NCBI RefSeq assembly: GCF_038396675.1
Contig: NC_088921.1
Span: forward strand, 3,612,001-3,676,000
Direction: 5' to 3'
Source: Hydra vulgaris
Lineage: Eukaryota; Cnidaria; Hydrozoa; Anthoathecata; Hydridae
DNA: 64,000 bases
The notes beneath the pieces were generated by a model. That model saw only the letters and a list, made by a program, of their open reading frames with translations, was not told where the DNA came from and searched no databases. The translations under genes were made by a program, and so were the position numbers. How positions within the stretch are numbered: the first letter of the stretch is position 1; each line of letters begins with the position of its first letter. Positions 47,701 through 60,295 of the stretch are shown here, piece after piece.

Positions 47701-50052
47701 TTTTGAATAGCATATGAAAAACACAATATCATTTTTTATATATTTTCATTTTATTGATATCAAGATATAACAGTACCTAAATATATTCAAGTTTTTCTTA
47801 GAAGTTTTTTTAAAATAAATTTATTTAAAATCTGAAAGAAATTTAAAAAAATCTGAAGCAATTTGCAAAGAGAATTTTAGAAGTCATTCTCTTTACAAAT
47901 TTTCAACGTTCGCTTATAATTGTAAATTTAATCGAATGGAAACTACAAAGACGTACGTAATATGAAATACTAGAACAGAAAATTAAGAAACAAAATTAAA
48001 AATAAAAAACTTAATAGAAGTTTCTTGAAAATCATACATAGATCTAGCAACAGTAACAATATCGGATTTAAAAAATAGTTTAGGTGAATTTGGAAAGTGA
48101 TGAAAAAAAGTCATAAACATTTTTATTAGTTAAATATTTTTTATGCTTTATAAAGGTGCTTCTATTTCTTGCTTTTTAAAAATATTTTAAAAATAGAAAC
48201 TGCTAACATTAAACAAATGAAATAAAAATCTTTAAAAAAATCTAAAAAATAAATTATTTTAATTCTGTTCAAAATATTTTTTCAAAAAAAATCTGAAATT
48301 TAAGTACTTAGTTATACTTAAGAAAATATTTTATCTTCTTAAATCGAATTTTTTTTCTCTTGCTATATTTTATTGCAAAACAATTAAAAAAAAAATTGAA
48401 TGAAATCATCAAGCTAAAAACCAATAAATATAAAAATTAATTCAACTTGAAATTTTATAGGCTAGATCAAGAAGCAATAATCTAGAAAGAACGCGGTATC
48501 TAATAAGTTAAGTAATTTTTTAAGTTTACTGATTTTTTTAATTTTATTTTATTCTTTTGGTCTATAAGATAGACCATGTTTTATATATCCTTTTGGTCTA
48601 TAGATTGTTTAAATTGTTAAAATTATTAAATTTAAATGTTTTATGATGATAACATTTTCATAAACTCAAACTTTTTTCAAAGTTTTTTAATAACTAATTT
48701 AAATGATTTAAATAATTTAAATCTAATTAAATTAAATAAATTTAAATAATTTAAATTTAAATAATATAAATAATTTCACTTTTACTTTTTTAAGTATCAT
48801 GTTAATAAAAGCAACTACCAAGAGTAATATCGTAATAGTAATAAATCCATTTTATGCACATAATAATAATGCACATACATCATAACAGCAACTTAAGCTT
48901 TAAACTATAACTTAAGCTGTAAATTATAACAGTGTTTTGAGCTATTTTGAATCCCCCAAATGGGAATATTATGAGATAATATGTAAATATGAAAGATATT
49001 ATGTTTAAAAAACCAATCTAAAAATTTAGCAATCACAAAATAAAGTGCAAAAGATACAATTTTGTTATAATGCAACTCTCTTACCACAATGTAGGCAGAG
49101 AGTGCTAAGGGAAGATATCAAATAAAAATTTTAAAAATTTTTGTGATAGAATTTTTTTGTGTTAAATTCAATCATTACTCTGGCAATACAAAACTTTTGT
49201 AAACAATTTTTCATAATCAAATAAATCAACTATCCATAATAACTTACACTTTTCATCAGTTGAAAATGTTGATGGGTTTAAAAGACTTTGTCTTCTTGTT
49301 AAACCTTGTTTGTGGCAGTCAACATTACATTCTAATCGAATAAAACACTCTTCCATAATATAAATTTATATTTAAATACCTCTTTTAGTAGATTAAAAAA
49401 ACTAGTAAAATTAGTTTTTATTCTAAATATTTATACACTTTCAAAATCATTGATATACTTCAATTTCAATGTGTCATTGTGATGTGTCATGTGACCTCCT
49501 CATATAGACAATTGAAAGATATTTAAATTTTATTTTATTTACCAACTATATAATAATCATACAAGATTTATTAATTAGTAGAGTAAATATGAAATTGCAG
49601 TAACAGGAAATTAATAACTATAACCTTACTAAAAATAATTTTTGCATTTTGATTAATAATAAGGTTTCTATACTTTTTTCTAATACTGTTATGCCATTAA
49701 AATATTGTTATAAAAAAGTTACTACATCCCCAACTCCTATCTTTAAATCATGTTGCAAAAAAAATCAGGATAAATTAAAAAATTGAAATTTGTATATCTC
49801 CAGTACCCTTAAGAATTTGGATACTCAAACTTTCAGATTTTTCTAATTTTCTCAAGTCCTAAAATGAATAAAATTTAGCAAAAGCTAAAACAAGGGGTGA
49901 CATTTGTTATTTATACTAGTTAAACAGAGAATGACTCTTAAGATTTCTTTTAAACAATAAGTAATTTCTTCTAAAAGAACTGTTTTAAAATTCCATAATT
50001 GGATTTTATACCATAATTGTATTGAAAATTTTAAAAATGTCCTCAATTATGC
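44701..50052. other. Long AT-rich stretch without recognised genes
   Basis: Over 5 kb in which I find no coding pattern longer than about 60 chance codons. The only features are the C12 run at 44752-44763 and a short telomeric repeat at 47618-47635. It may hold unrecognised old repeats or host introns. Confidence 0.4.
47618..47635. repeat. Short interstitial telomeric repeat (GGGTTA)3
   Basis: Three exact GGGTTA units, in the opposite strand orientation to the block at 30156-30250. Confidence 0.85.
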
Positions 50053-50298
50053 AGTAGTAGTGATGTGGTAGAGAGTGCTCACTTAGTAAGTAAGAATTCC
50101 CATAAAAAGTTGAATCCCTTTCTTGCTCCTGGTAGGTTTTACATTCAACTTCTTTTTTTGCACAGTAAAATTGTTTGTCAAGAATTGTGTTTCGGAGTTG
50201 AAAGGTTGAGAGGTTGTAATAAAAATGAAAAAAGTGGTCTCCTTAACTGCAGTAATTGTTTCAGCCTTGGAAAGGTGAATAGAGTAAAAAAAAAAATT
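50053..50298 (+). mobile_element. tRNA-derived SINE candidate
   Basis: The first 70 bases resemble a degenerate tRNA. An A-box-like GTGGTAGAGAGTG comes first. An anticodon arm GCTCACTTAGTAAGTAAG follows, with a 7-base loop giving AGT (threonine-like). A B-box-like GTTGAATCCC is at 50109-50118. An unrelated body of about 170 bases follows and ends in an A-rich tail at 50282-50298. A tRNA head with a non-tRNA body and A-rich end is the structure of a SINE transcribed by RNA polymerase III. Target duplications were not identified. Confidence 0.5.
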
Positions 50299-50699
50299 TC
50301 CGATAGAGATTTTTTTTGATAAGTTTTTATTTAAATTTTTAAATATTTTTTTTTTACCTTTTACCTGATTTACTACTTTATCGATTTGTTAATTTTTTAA
50401 AAAAATTTTTATTGAGTAAAACAGCTAATAAATAAATATGTATTATTCATGATATTCAAATTATGACAAAACGAGAATATTACCATTCGAAATTCATCTA
50501 TAATATAAAAGTATAAATGTGTATGGTTGGCAGAAGAAAGTAACAATTAAAAGGCGATCAAAGTCCACTTGCAAATTATACATATATATGTGCAAATTAT
50601 TTATGCAAAAACATTGATTTAGTGAAAAATAGTCAGGTCATGTATACTAACTGTATTCATTTTTTGGTATGTTCAAAAGAATGGCTGTCAGGTAGAAAG

Positions 50700-52000
50700 A
50701 TTTTCAGGGTTTTTACCCAACTCTGGTTATAAATTTGAAGAACTAGCAGATGCTAAATTTTTAGTTTTAGAATTGCATGGATTAAATATAAACAATAGTC
50801 GTGGTTATGACAATGTGTCTAACATGTCTGGTAGGTATACAGGACTTCAAGGTCGCATTAAAGAAGTTAATACTTTATCTACATTTGTACCATGCCTAGC
50901 ACACTCTTTAAATCTTGTTTGTGAATGCGCTGTGGACTGTTATAGAAATGCTTCCGAATTTTTTATTTTGCTTCATCTTCATCTCAATTTTTTATTTTGC
51001 TTCATCATCTATAAATATTTCAGTGCTTCTACATATAAATAGAAAATAATGTAAACGTATCACTTGAAAAACTATCAGATACCAGGTGATCAGCAAGATG
51101 TGATGCAAGTATTAGTTTAAACGAAAATTGGAATGAAATAATTAATGCAGTGTCTTATATCAAAGATGATAAATCACGAAAGTCAATCACAAGATCAGAA
51201 GCTAATGGACTTTATTGAAACAGTTATAATGGCTAATTTATGGGGTGATATACTAGCAAGATTTAACAAAACTAGTAAACAATTACAGTCAGTTAAGATT
51301 GATTTAGATATATATTAGATCTGAGTATTATGTTTGATATCTATGAAAAGAGAGAGAGCAATCAATAAATTGGGACACAATACATATTGAAAAATATGCA
51401 AAAGAAAAAGAAAATTAACTACAAAAAAAAAAAAAAAAAAAAAGTAAAGGATAAATAAATTATGAAAGTTGAGACTCTTTAATTAATACATATTATGCTA
51501 TTATTGATAAACTACATTCTGAACTAGAAAAAAAAAATTGTGCTATGATGAAGTCAATAAAAAATTTAACCTTTTGTTTCAAATAATAAAACTATCACGA
51601 TCAGAAGTTTACAAAAAAGCAGAAATACTTCAAAATATATATAAAAGAATCTTTTGACTTCATTCGCTAACAAGCGTATACAATTCAGAAGTTATTTAAT
51701 GAGTTTAACTGAAAACACAAGACCTAAAACTAGAATAGATATTTGTAAAATGATCAGAACTGATAAACTTCAAGAACTATATAACTATCCTTAATGCTAT
51801 ATCTATTATAAGTAGATATAGCATTAAGGATATAAGCTATAGCATAAGATATAGCCAAGAGATCATTTTCAGCACTAAAAAGGGTTAAGCCTTATTTGAG
51901 GTTGGGAATGACTAGTGATTGTCTTAATAGGTTAACAATTCTACATATTGAATCTACACTTAGCATATGGACTTTAATGACATTATCAATACAATTTCAA
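50700..52000 (+). pseudogene. hAT transposase relic (ZMYM1/DUF4371-like)
   Basis: Blocks occur in the family order. FSGFLPNSGYKFEELADAK comes first, then RGYDNVSNMSGRYTGLQGRI (RNase H core around the second acidic residue), and FVPCLAHSLNLVCECAVDC. SLEKLSDTR (Trp replaced by a stop) and LNENWNEIINAVSYIKDD follow, then a frameshifted FIETVIMANLWGDILARFNK. The hAT dimerisation motif SFSALKRVKPYLRLGMTS with LNRLTILHIES lies at 51860-51960. Several stops and frameshifts make it inactive. These proteins are related to the domesticated ZMYM1-type hAT transposases of animals. Confidence 0.8.
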
Positions 52001-52189
52001 AACAAAGCTTACGTAGAAAATTATATATATTTTTTAATGTTAAGTGAGTTTAACTTAATATATATGTTTGTATTAAAAATGTTTTGTTTTTTTAATAATC
52101 ACTCTATGTCAAAGTATACAGTTGTTTGTAAAAAGAGGGCGCTTGAGGGATTAGTGCCCCAGGGCGGCAAAAATATAAATACGTCTCTG
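52001..52189 (+). mobile_element. Right end of the hAT element
   Basis: Read inward from 52189 the end is CAGAGACGTATTTATATT followed by TTGCCGCCCTGGGGC. The CAGAG start is the usual hAT terminus, and GCCGCCC-rich inner sequence is common in ZMYM1-like hATs. An 8-bp duplication would be TAAAAAAT (52190-52197). The left end was not found. Confidence 0.6.
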
Positions 52190-52474
52190 TAAAAAATATC
52201 AACTGATATTTAATGCATATTTTGATATATATTTCTGCAATGTTTTAATCACTATGTTAATATTTATTCAACTTAAGACAGAATTCTGAATATAAAATGA
52301 CTGAATATTTCATATAACTTGTTATTTAGGTCAGAAATCTAAACATAATAAAAACATCAAAATTACTATTGAAAAGTTAAGATTTTAATAATAATAATTA
52401 AAAAATAGAATTAAAAATGGTAATGATTTTATAAAGCCAGCAAGTATAACTTAGTTATAGTTACTGTAACTTAA

Positions 52475-52476
<2 letters not shown>

Positions 52477-52542
<66 letters not shown>

Positions 52543-52547
52543 ATATA

Positions 52548-52588
<41 letters not shown>

Positions 52589-52612
52589 TTATATATATAT
52601 ATATACACACAC
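52477..52612. repeat. (AT)n compound microsatellite
   Basis: AT run with CTATAT interruptions ending in ACACACACAT. Confidence 0.95.
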
Positions 52613-52684
52613 ATATTTATAGTCTTGCACGGTAGTCGAAAAGTTTCCTCCATAAATTGTAGTTTTAAAGAGAGCATTAATAAA

Positions 52685-52733
52685 CCAGACCCGAAAAAGT
52701 TTAAAAACTTTTTAAAAACTTTTTTGGGTCTGG
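52685..52733. repeat. 49-bp hairpin
   Basis: CCAGACCC and GGGTCTGG arms enclose AAAAAGTTT / AAACTTTTT. It could be a fold-back remnant. Confidence 0.7.
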
Positions 52734-52739
52734 CAGTCA

Positions 52740-55499
52740 GTCTTTTTCAAGGAAGTCATTTAAGAAAAAAACTTTTTTTTTTTTCTTAAAAATATTATTT
52801 GACTTTTCATTACAGTTAAAAAAGGCCAATTTTTGTTATAACCTTATTGCATTAAAAGTTAATCTTACCATATTATTATGCCATGTTAATAATTAAGTTA
52901 ATCAATTAATTAATATTATTATGTGTATTTATTGCAATATTTATCAATAAAATATAAAACTTTATCAACTTTGTAAAGTCTTTTTTCTGCTTTTGTTTTA
53001 TAAATAGTTGGTAAATATAATAAGTTAAATTATATTTAATAGTTAATTAACAAATAGTTCATAAAATGGAAATCTCAAAATAAAAAAATAAACTACAAAC
53101 CGGATTTTGTTAACGTGTGTAATTGAAAAAAAACAAAAACAAATACTATTAAAAACTAATACTTAAAAACAAAACTAATCATTTTTTCAAAATTTAAAAT
53201 AAAATAACAGTAACAAAGTAAAGGAGTAACAAAAAGTCCATTACTATAAACAACAGGAAAAAAAATTACAAATCTAAAATAGAAAACTAGGTTGACTATA
53301 TTTTTGTCTATATTTTTGTTTATTTTTAAACTTTTATTTAATTTAATAAAAATAAACCTTTTTATTTATTATTTTAAAGCAAAACTTTCGCTTTTTTAAC
53401 ATAAAAAGTTACTCATTCAGGTATGTGACATGAAACTTTTAAATTAAATATTCGGGTGGTTTATCATTAAAAAAAAATTAAAAAAAAAAAGTATTTTGTT
53501 TATATATTTATATACAGCTTATTGCATTGGTTTGACAAGGTTCTAACTGATCTATTAGTAATTTTGAGTAAATCAATGTCAAAAATTGTTATGTTGTAGG
53601 TATTTTGTAGTGCCGAGCTAATCACACTCTGGTTTCTTGCATAAAAAAAGTTTCATTTCAAACATTCCTTTTTTAATTTACAGTACTTTTTAAAAGTCTT
53701 TTAAATTATTTTAAAAATCTTTATTATTTATAATACAGCCTGCTTTTTAACATTGCTATTAAACATTTCATTATAAATTGTTCAATTTTTTTAATATTAC
53801 TAATGCATATGATGTAGCGAATTAAAATTATATTATTTTGTTCATTAACTATATTCAAAATTATACATTCATTAACTGACCGTTAGAGATGGGTAATTAA
53901 TATGCATGACTTTTGTCATGCATGTTTATTAGCAATGGGTAATAAACATGCATGACTGATTGTTGGGAGCTAGAAACAATCAAATGTCCTTACATTTATG
54001 GACAGTTAAGGGTATGCACGGCAAAATGTACTTACATCAACTAACGGTAAGTTTATGAGAAGACTGAATTGTCATTATTTAATTTAAAAAAGAGTTTTAT
54101 CTTATAAAAGCCCTTTATTTTTGTTTTCAATATTTATTTCAATGCTGGTAGAAATCAGTACTTTTTGTTGTGCAATTTAGTATTATAAAAAAGATTTATA
54201 AAAAACAGCAAATATTCGTGTTTTTGTGATATATTTTTTTTACATCAATGTCAAACTAGAACAATATATTTTGTTTTTATATGATTTTTGATGAGCATAA
54301 AATTCTTTATCATAATATACTTAACTGAAAAAATTTGGAATAGTCTGCAGTTAGGGTTTACCCTGACCTGTTAGTTGGAACCTTGTAAAACTAAATATTA
54401 GTTAACTAACCTGTAGATAGAACTTTGGCACATTAGTAGTTTGCTTATTTTATGCTAGATCGCAGTTCGTTATATATATCGTTATTGCATATTCGTTAAT
54501 TTTGTTTGCCATGATACAAATAGTCAAATAAAGTCATAATTTAAATTTTGGAAAAAATGTCAGTTAGAACCTTGTTAAACCAACACGACGAATTCTATTA
54601 CTATGACTAATAAATATAATTAAAAGTAAATTATAAGAAATTATAACTAAAGAAAAAGAATGATTTGTTTGATTTTTTACAGAAGGAAAAAAAAAAAAAG
54701 TTGGCAATCTAAATAGTCTTGGAGTCAATGTAAGATTTCAAATATTTTTTCTTTAATTTTTTCAATTACTATTTAATAATATTTAACGTATTTTTTTATT
54801 AGCACTTTAGGAACTACTACACTTTTTCTTCCCTCTCCCCATACCCCCCACCCCAATTTTCTCTCCCTATACCCCCTACCACACACACTTTTCTTTCCAT
54901 TGTTTTAATGACTTGATTATATGATGATTCAGAATCATATAAAGATATAGATCTTAAAATCTAAGGAATGTCCTTTAATTTAATGTGAAATCTTTAAAAA
55001 TGCTCTAAATATGTTATACATTTTCATTATCTTTTTTAAAAATGTATTTAAAATATAAAAAATTAAAATTTAAAATATGTATGTGAAAAAAATATTTATT
55101 AATGCAGCCGAATACTTATTGTCCTTAATATTATCTACGAATCTTTCATTTAAATGATTTCAAATTAAATAAAATATTTAGTACATGTACAACTGACATA
55201 TCAATAACCATAAAATAACATACAAACATAGACATAAGCATATAAAAATAGACATAAGCAAAATTTTCAGAGAATTAAAATCAGGATACAGGATAAGGGT
55301 CAGAAATCAATCGGTGTCTAATGGGTTTAGTAGAAATGTTTAAAATAACTTTTTATCAGAAATAAAAACCAGGCTATTTACATTTTTTAAAACGTTTACT
55401 TGGAAAAGAGCTTAATCATAAACATGTTTTGTGATATTTTAAACTTCAAAATTCCAAATTAGAGTTTTCTTAAACTTTTAGACAGGGTGTTACACTTGT
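52740..55499. other. AT-rich non-coding DNA
   Basis: No gene recognised. An inverted TAATAAACATGCATGAC pattern occurs at 53900-53960 around the phrase GATGGGTAAT, and may be a small worn fold-back element. Confidence 0.4.
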
Positions 55500-55800
55500 A
55501 CTATCAATTAAAACCTAATCTCTCATGACTCATTCAGCTAAGTTGCTTTCTTTTACTGCAACTTATCTTTTATGCTAAAAAAAACTTCACCTAGTTTTTT
55601 GTTTAACCATCAGTGCTTAGAAATTCTCTCGTGTCTTTGTGTTTTCCTGATTCTAAAGTTCTTCTAGTTCTAAAGTCTTCTGTCAACCACTAACTGTTTT
55701 AACTCTCTGTCAAATAATCAACTAACTCTTTTAACTCTCTTCGTTATTAACTGTGAACTAATAATTTAATTAGACTTGTTAAACAGCCTTGTTGGGAATC
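55500..55800 (+). pseudogene. Worn LINE 3-related 3' end (tentative)
   Basis: A less AT-rich patch follows the spacing of the LINE 3 C-terminus: the ACTCATTCA region, a TCTTGTGTT / TCCTGATTCT stretch matching the SCFPDS codons, and the 3' UTR phrase GCCTTGTTGG. No frame is preserved. The call rests on nucleotide resemblance by eye. Confidence 0.4.
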
Positions 55801-57281
55801 AATTTTTATAGGAAAAATCTAAGTGAAGTTTTAAATTATGCACTTACCTGAATTAAATTAATGTAAGTTTAATGTGTTAGCTCTGGTTTCTTTCTATATA
55901 TATTCTATAATACTATATAATAATCATTGACTTTTATGATGTCAACAATAAAAAAGTTGTACAACAAAGACGATGGAGAAGCTGCATTAGCTGATATAGA
56001 AGAAAAAAATGCTAGGATCAAAAAGCTTAATTGCATTCCATTCTCACTTTAATTGGTCACAGGAACAACAACAATGCAAGTTTCAAAGGATCAAGCTCAA
56101 CAACTGTGCTCTCTCAGCAAATTAAGTCAATACGTTCAAGTTCCTTTGTGAATAAGGTTATAGTTTGACATAAAATGATGTCATGGACTATGTATGTGGC
56201 TACCTTTTTTGGCAGGCCTGGGAAAAACTGTTTTTATGCATTTATGAATTAATGGTTAAAAATGTAGCAAAATTAAAAGATTTAGCAAAGGTTAATAACC
56301 AGGGCTAGGAAAAAATTAAAAATACATTATAAATTAAAAAGGTATGCATATATCTATTTTTTATTAGATACTGGCATATTTATATGGATTTTTAAGGATA
56401 TAAAAATACATGTTTGCTATTTATTTTTAAACTGTTTAAACAAACTAAGACGTTTTGAATTTGCTTGACCTTAAAAGCTTGATGTCAAGCAAATACCTTC
56501 TACCTAATCTAAAAATGTTTCATTGCTCATAAATGCTGCCTAGAGAAATTTCATGCAATTTGTAACCCATTTAGGGGGTCCACCACAAATCTGAAAAATA
56601 TTACAATGCACAGCTTGACGCAATGGAGTTTTTGTATGCTAAAAATTCATCCTAAACTGATTAGCTGATTTCTATGTTTTTATCTATTATTCATTTGTTT
56701 AAATTAGTTTCCATCTTGTATTTCTGAAATAATTTGTTTAAAATTTTCAAAAAAGTGTAACAAATTTACAAATTCTTATGGTTATTGAATTGTGGTTTTT
56801 TTATATTATGTATAATATAAACAAACCACATGTTTTTTTGTTATCAATTTGTCATAATTTATAAATGGAAAGACAGTTATTCCAAGCTTTAGACAAAACA
56901 CCGACAATTTTGACCATAGCACCACCACATGCTAGACTGAACTAACTGTCATATAAGGTTTATGTCATTAAGGTTCAACTAAACAAAGTTCAATTCATCA
57001 AGGGTCATCAAGGTCATCTCATCAACTGTCATCAACTCATGCTAATAATCTTGTGCTACAATTTCAAATATCTGGTATTGTAGTCTCTGTTGTTGAAGAC
57101 ATATCTTATGTATAAATATTTTTACAATCTGACTGGGGCAAGTAGAAAATATCATGTCTTATCACCATGCCCCTTTGCAAAATAAAAAATATATAAATAA
57201 CAATTTACAATATCTAGCATTATACAAATGCATAAAATGAAAAATTTTGAAAAAAAAAATAAAAAAATAAAGCTCATAAAG
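55801..57281. other. Non-coding or unrecognised sequence
   Basis: A 38-codon frame at about 55936-56050 (starting MMSTIKKLYNKDDGEA) is followed by stops and could be an exon, but nothing supports it. Otherwise AT-rich. Confidence 0.35.
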
Positions 57282-58217
57282 TTTTTACAATTTAAATATG
57301 TTACAGCAAAGGTGGCAAAGAAGACAAGACAATCACCTGCAATATTTGGTTTTGGCTATGGCATTACTGAGCTTGATGCTAAGATAACCCGTTCTCAACT
57401 GCCAACATCAATGCAAGTCTTGTATTGTTTAACATGGAACATCAAAACTGGAGTGCAAGAAACTCACCAGATATCAAAGTGCTAAAATGTTACTAGCACA
57501 GATTGTCATCTTTTATGGAAAAGCTAATATTACTATTAATATTAATTCATAAACCTATTAGATGACAATGAAAAACTAAGAGCAATTCTGATCAAAAGCA
57601 GATTGACCACAGGGTGCATTGCAAAAGTTTAACAAATGGAAGAGACACTGTCTAAAATATTTGCACTCTGGCCCAGTAATGTTGAACAACACATGAAGAA
57701 CATGGAAGATATGCATTTTCTAGACTCCATGAAAACTGATTGTGTAGCAACATTTGGTTCTCATGATAAACTGTTGTCCTCAAAAATTCAACATTGCGAA
57801 AAAAGTATGAGGTTGCAGGATGTACAACCTAAAAGAAGTATTGTGTCAAATATTAACATTCTTTCAATACCCAATTAACAGTAACATTCTTTCAATACAT
57901 AAATAAACAGTTTCTGCTTTGTCTGGAAAAATTCCCAAAAGTCATCATCATTCAGCCTGGACCGGTAGACCAGCATTAATTCCTTATGACATTCTACAAA
58001 AAGCCAAAGCTTGTTTATGCTGCAAAAAGACTGAAGATGACTCCTACACAACCAGGTGCATACTTGGAAGAAACTCATCCAAGATCATATTCAACCACTG
58101 ATAAATGTTGTTGTGAGTTGCAAAAAACATAGCTACTAACTACAGAGTTCAGTGGGATGTTCCGAGGCTCACATTACACTGGTACTCTAAGTTACTCCCT
58201 TTGTTCAAACAAAAGCA

Positions 58218-58338
58218 TTTCCAAAGAGCAACTTAAAGTAATCAAACAATTCCAAAGAGCAACTTACAGTAATCAAACAATTCCAAAGAGCAACTACAGT
58301 AATCAAACAAAAACATTTCCAAAGAGCAACTTACAGTA
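58218..58338. repeat. Minisatellite, about 31-bp unit, four copies
   Basis: Each unit reads TTCCAAAGAGCAACTTACAG then TAATCAAACAA, with small indels between units. Confidence 0.85.
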
Positions 58339-58423
58339 GTGATTGGAAATGCAAATATGCTCAAACTTCCTGGCATTCTCGCACATTTACCTGGCACAGA
58401 TTGAAACACAGGTGACATAGGTC

Positions 58424-58596
58424 GAAATAAGTGTCGGACATTGCAACCCCTTAGACCATTCTTGAGACCTGCTAGAGGAAGACAACAAACCATTGTTCAT
58501 TTTTTTAGTAAAAATAAACAGTTTATTTTTGCCCCCATATACCAGGTCTCAAAAACCAGGAGGAGGGGGGGGGCGCCAATGTCTGATACTTATTTC
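58424..58596. mobile_element. Fold-back MITE, copy A
   Basis: Inverted ends GAAATAAGTGTCGGACATTG and (reversed) GAAATAAGTATCAGACATTG. The centre (ACCATTCTTGAGACCTGC through GTTCATTTTTT, and GCCCCCATA..CAGGTCTC) is shared with the element at 63128-63305. A G9 run lies near its right end. Confidence 0.75.
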
Positions 58597-59430
58597 AATC
58601 CCTGTATTAGATGATCTAAGAACTGAAACTTCAAAATCTCCAGATGTTACAGTGTTCCTCAGATTTTGTAAACACTTTGAACTTCAAGGTTCACACAGAT
58701 CAGCAACTTTACACTCATCAATATCTGCAACTTCAGAAGTCGCAGAACAATTAACTTGCTTTGACAGAAGTGATTTCAATGAAACAGCAAGAGATTTTGT
58801 TGATAGTCTATAAAACAGCATTCTTGAAATCTCACATTTAAAGCAGCTCTTGTGCAGTGATGACTAGTTGGAGTTTATTGAGCTATGCATAGTTTTTTTT
58901 GATGGTGAAGAAGCAGGAGAGACCTGCAAACAGATTATATTTTGGAGCACTTCACAAAGCCAGATGAATGATAAAACTAATCTATTCCATCAAAATTTGC
59001 CTCTTTGAACAGCATATTCAAGAACTTCCAAGAGGATTAATAACAAAAAACCAGCAGACTTTGAAACACAACCTGAAGTTTTACCAGGCAATGCTGTCAT
59101 ATGCAGCTGTTAATCCAGAGATATTAAATAATGAAATTTGTGTTAGTGTTAGTTACATAAATTTCTTTTTGATTCACCTTCTAGAAAGTATTCTTGTTTT
59201 GCATGTGTTATGAAACTAGTAAAGCTATGGCTATAATGATATTGCAGTTGGCATAAAGCATGTTAACATGGTTAAAATCCAAAACTGGAAGACTTTCTAA
59301 AATTTGTCAAATTCTTCTAAAATTTTCCCATAAATTATTTTTATTTATAAGAAAAAAATAATAAAAAATAGGCAGAAGTGATTTAAACAAATTTGTTAAA
59401 ATCATTAGGCCTTTGATGCACCCTAATTAT

Positions 59431-59655
<225 letters not shown>

Positions 59656-60295
59656 TATACAATTTCCATTGACCAACAATAAGTGGATTGGAAATCAAAT
59701 AACAAATACCATAGCCTTGATTAAAAAATGCTTGTATAACCTCAGGATGTTCTTACAAATTTAGTTGATTCGATGCCTTGTTGCTGTAATGCTGTTTTAA
59801 AGGCAAATGGATATGCCACCAAACACTAGCTGTCTTATTGAAACTATTTTATTGAAAAACTTTAATTTTATAAGTTTTAGTAAAAATTTCAGCTATTTCA
59901 AAATAAATATTAATTAAAATTTAGTTATTTCTAAATTTTTGCACAGGAGCCTTTTTACAAAAAGCAAAAAATTTAATTTAAGTTTAACAATAAAATTAAA
60001 TTTAAATTATTCGTTAATTTAAATTTTGTGTTTTAAATTGAATAATATAAAGCACATTTGGTGAAAATTTAAATGAAAATTAAATAAAAATAATGTTTTT
60101 TAGAATGTATTAATGTTTATGCACCCCTGGTCACAAACCCAGCCTCAGTTATCTTTTATCAAAACTGGTTTTGGTCAAATATCAACCCCAGTCGCTTACT
60201 AGCAAGAGCCGCTTCTTGCACACAATAAATAATTGATAATCATTTTAAAGTTGTCATTCAACAATATTAATCTGGTATAACTTCTAGTTGTTATA

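Larger units (their letters stand above)
57282..59120 (+). pseudogene. Relic of an unnamed repetitive protein family
   Basis: Blocks appear in an order I recall from uncharacterised, highly repeated cnidarian and arthropod proteins. An N-terminal SQLPTSMQVLYCLTWNIK is at about 57390-57440. A middle region carries PVLDDLRTETSKSPD near 58600 and, in frame, LEFIELCIVFFDGEE preceded by a TAG where Trp is expected (about 58866). A C-terminal FGALHKAR, then a TGA where Trp is expected (58963-58965), then MIKLIYSIKICLFEQHIQEL. It is interrupted by a tandem repeat (58218-58338) and a MITE (58424-58596). The enzyme class is unknown to me; a mobile-element origin is inferred from abundance in related genomes. 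Confidence 0.5.

Noticed and set aside
49168-49356. 62-codon minus-strand frame starting MEECFIRLECNVDC
   Set aside because: Composition looks protein-like, but there are no splice context, neighbours or family match; left uncalled.
55936-56050. Short frame MMSTIKKLYNKDDGEA
   Set aside because: Could be an exon, but no acceptor or donor pair or continuing frame was found.
58218-58338. Regular repeats resembling a CRISPR array
   Set aside because: Units are contiguous tandem repeats without unique spacers, and the genome is eukaryotic.
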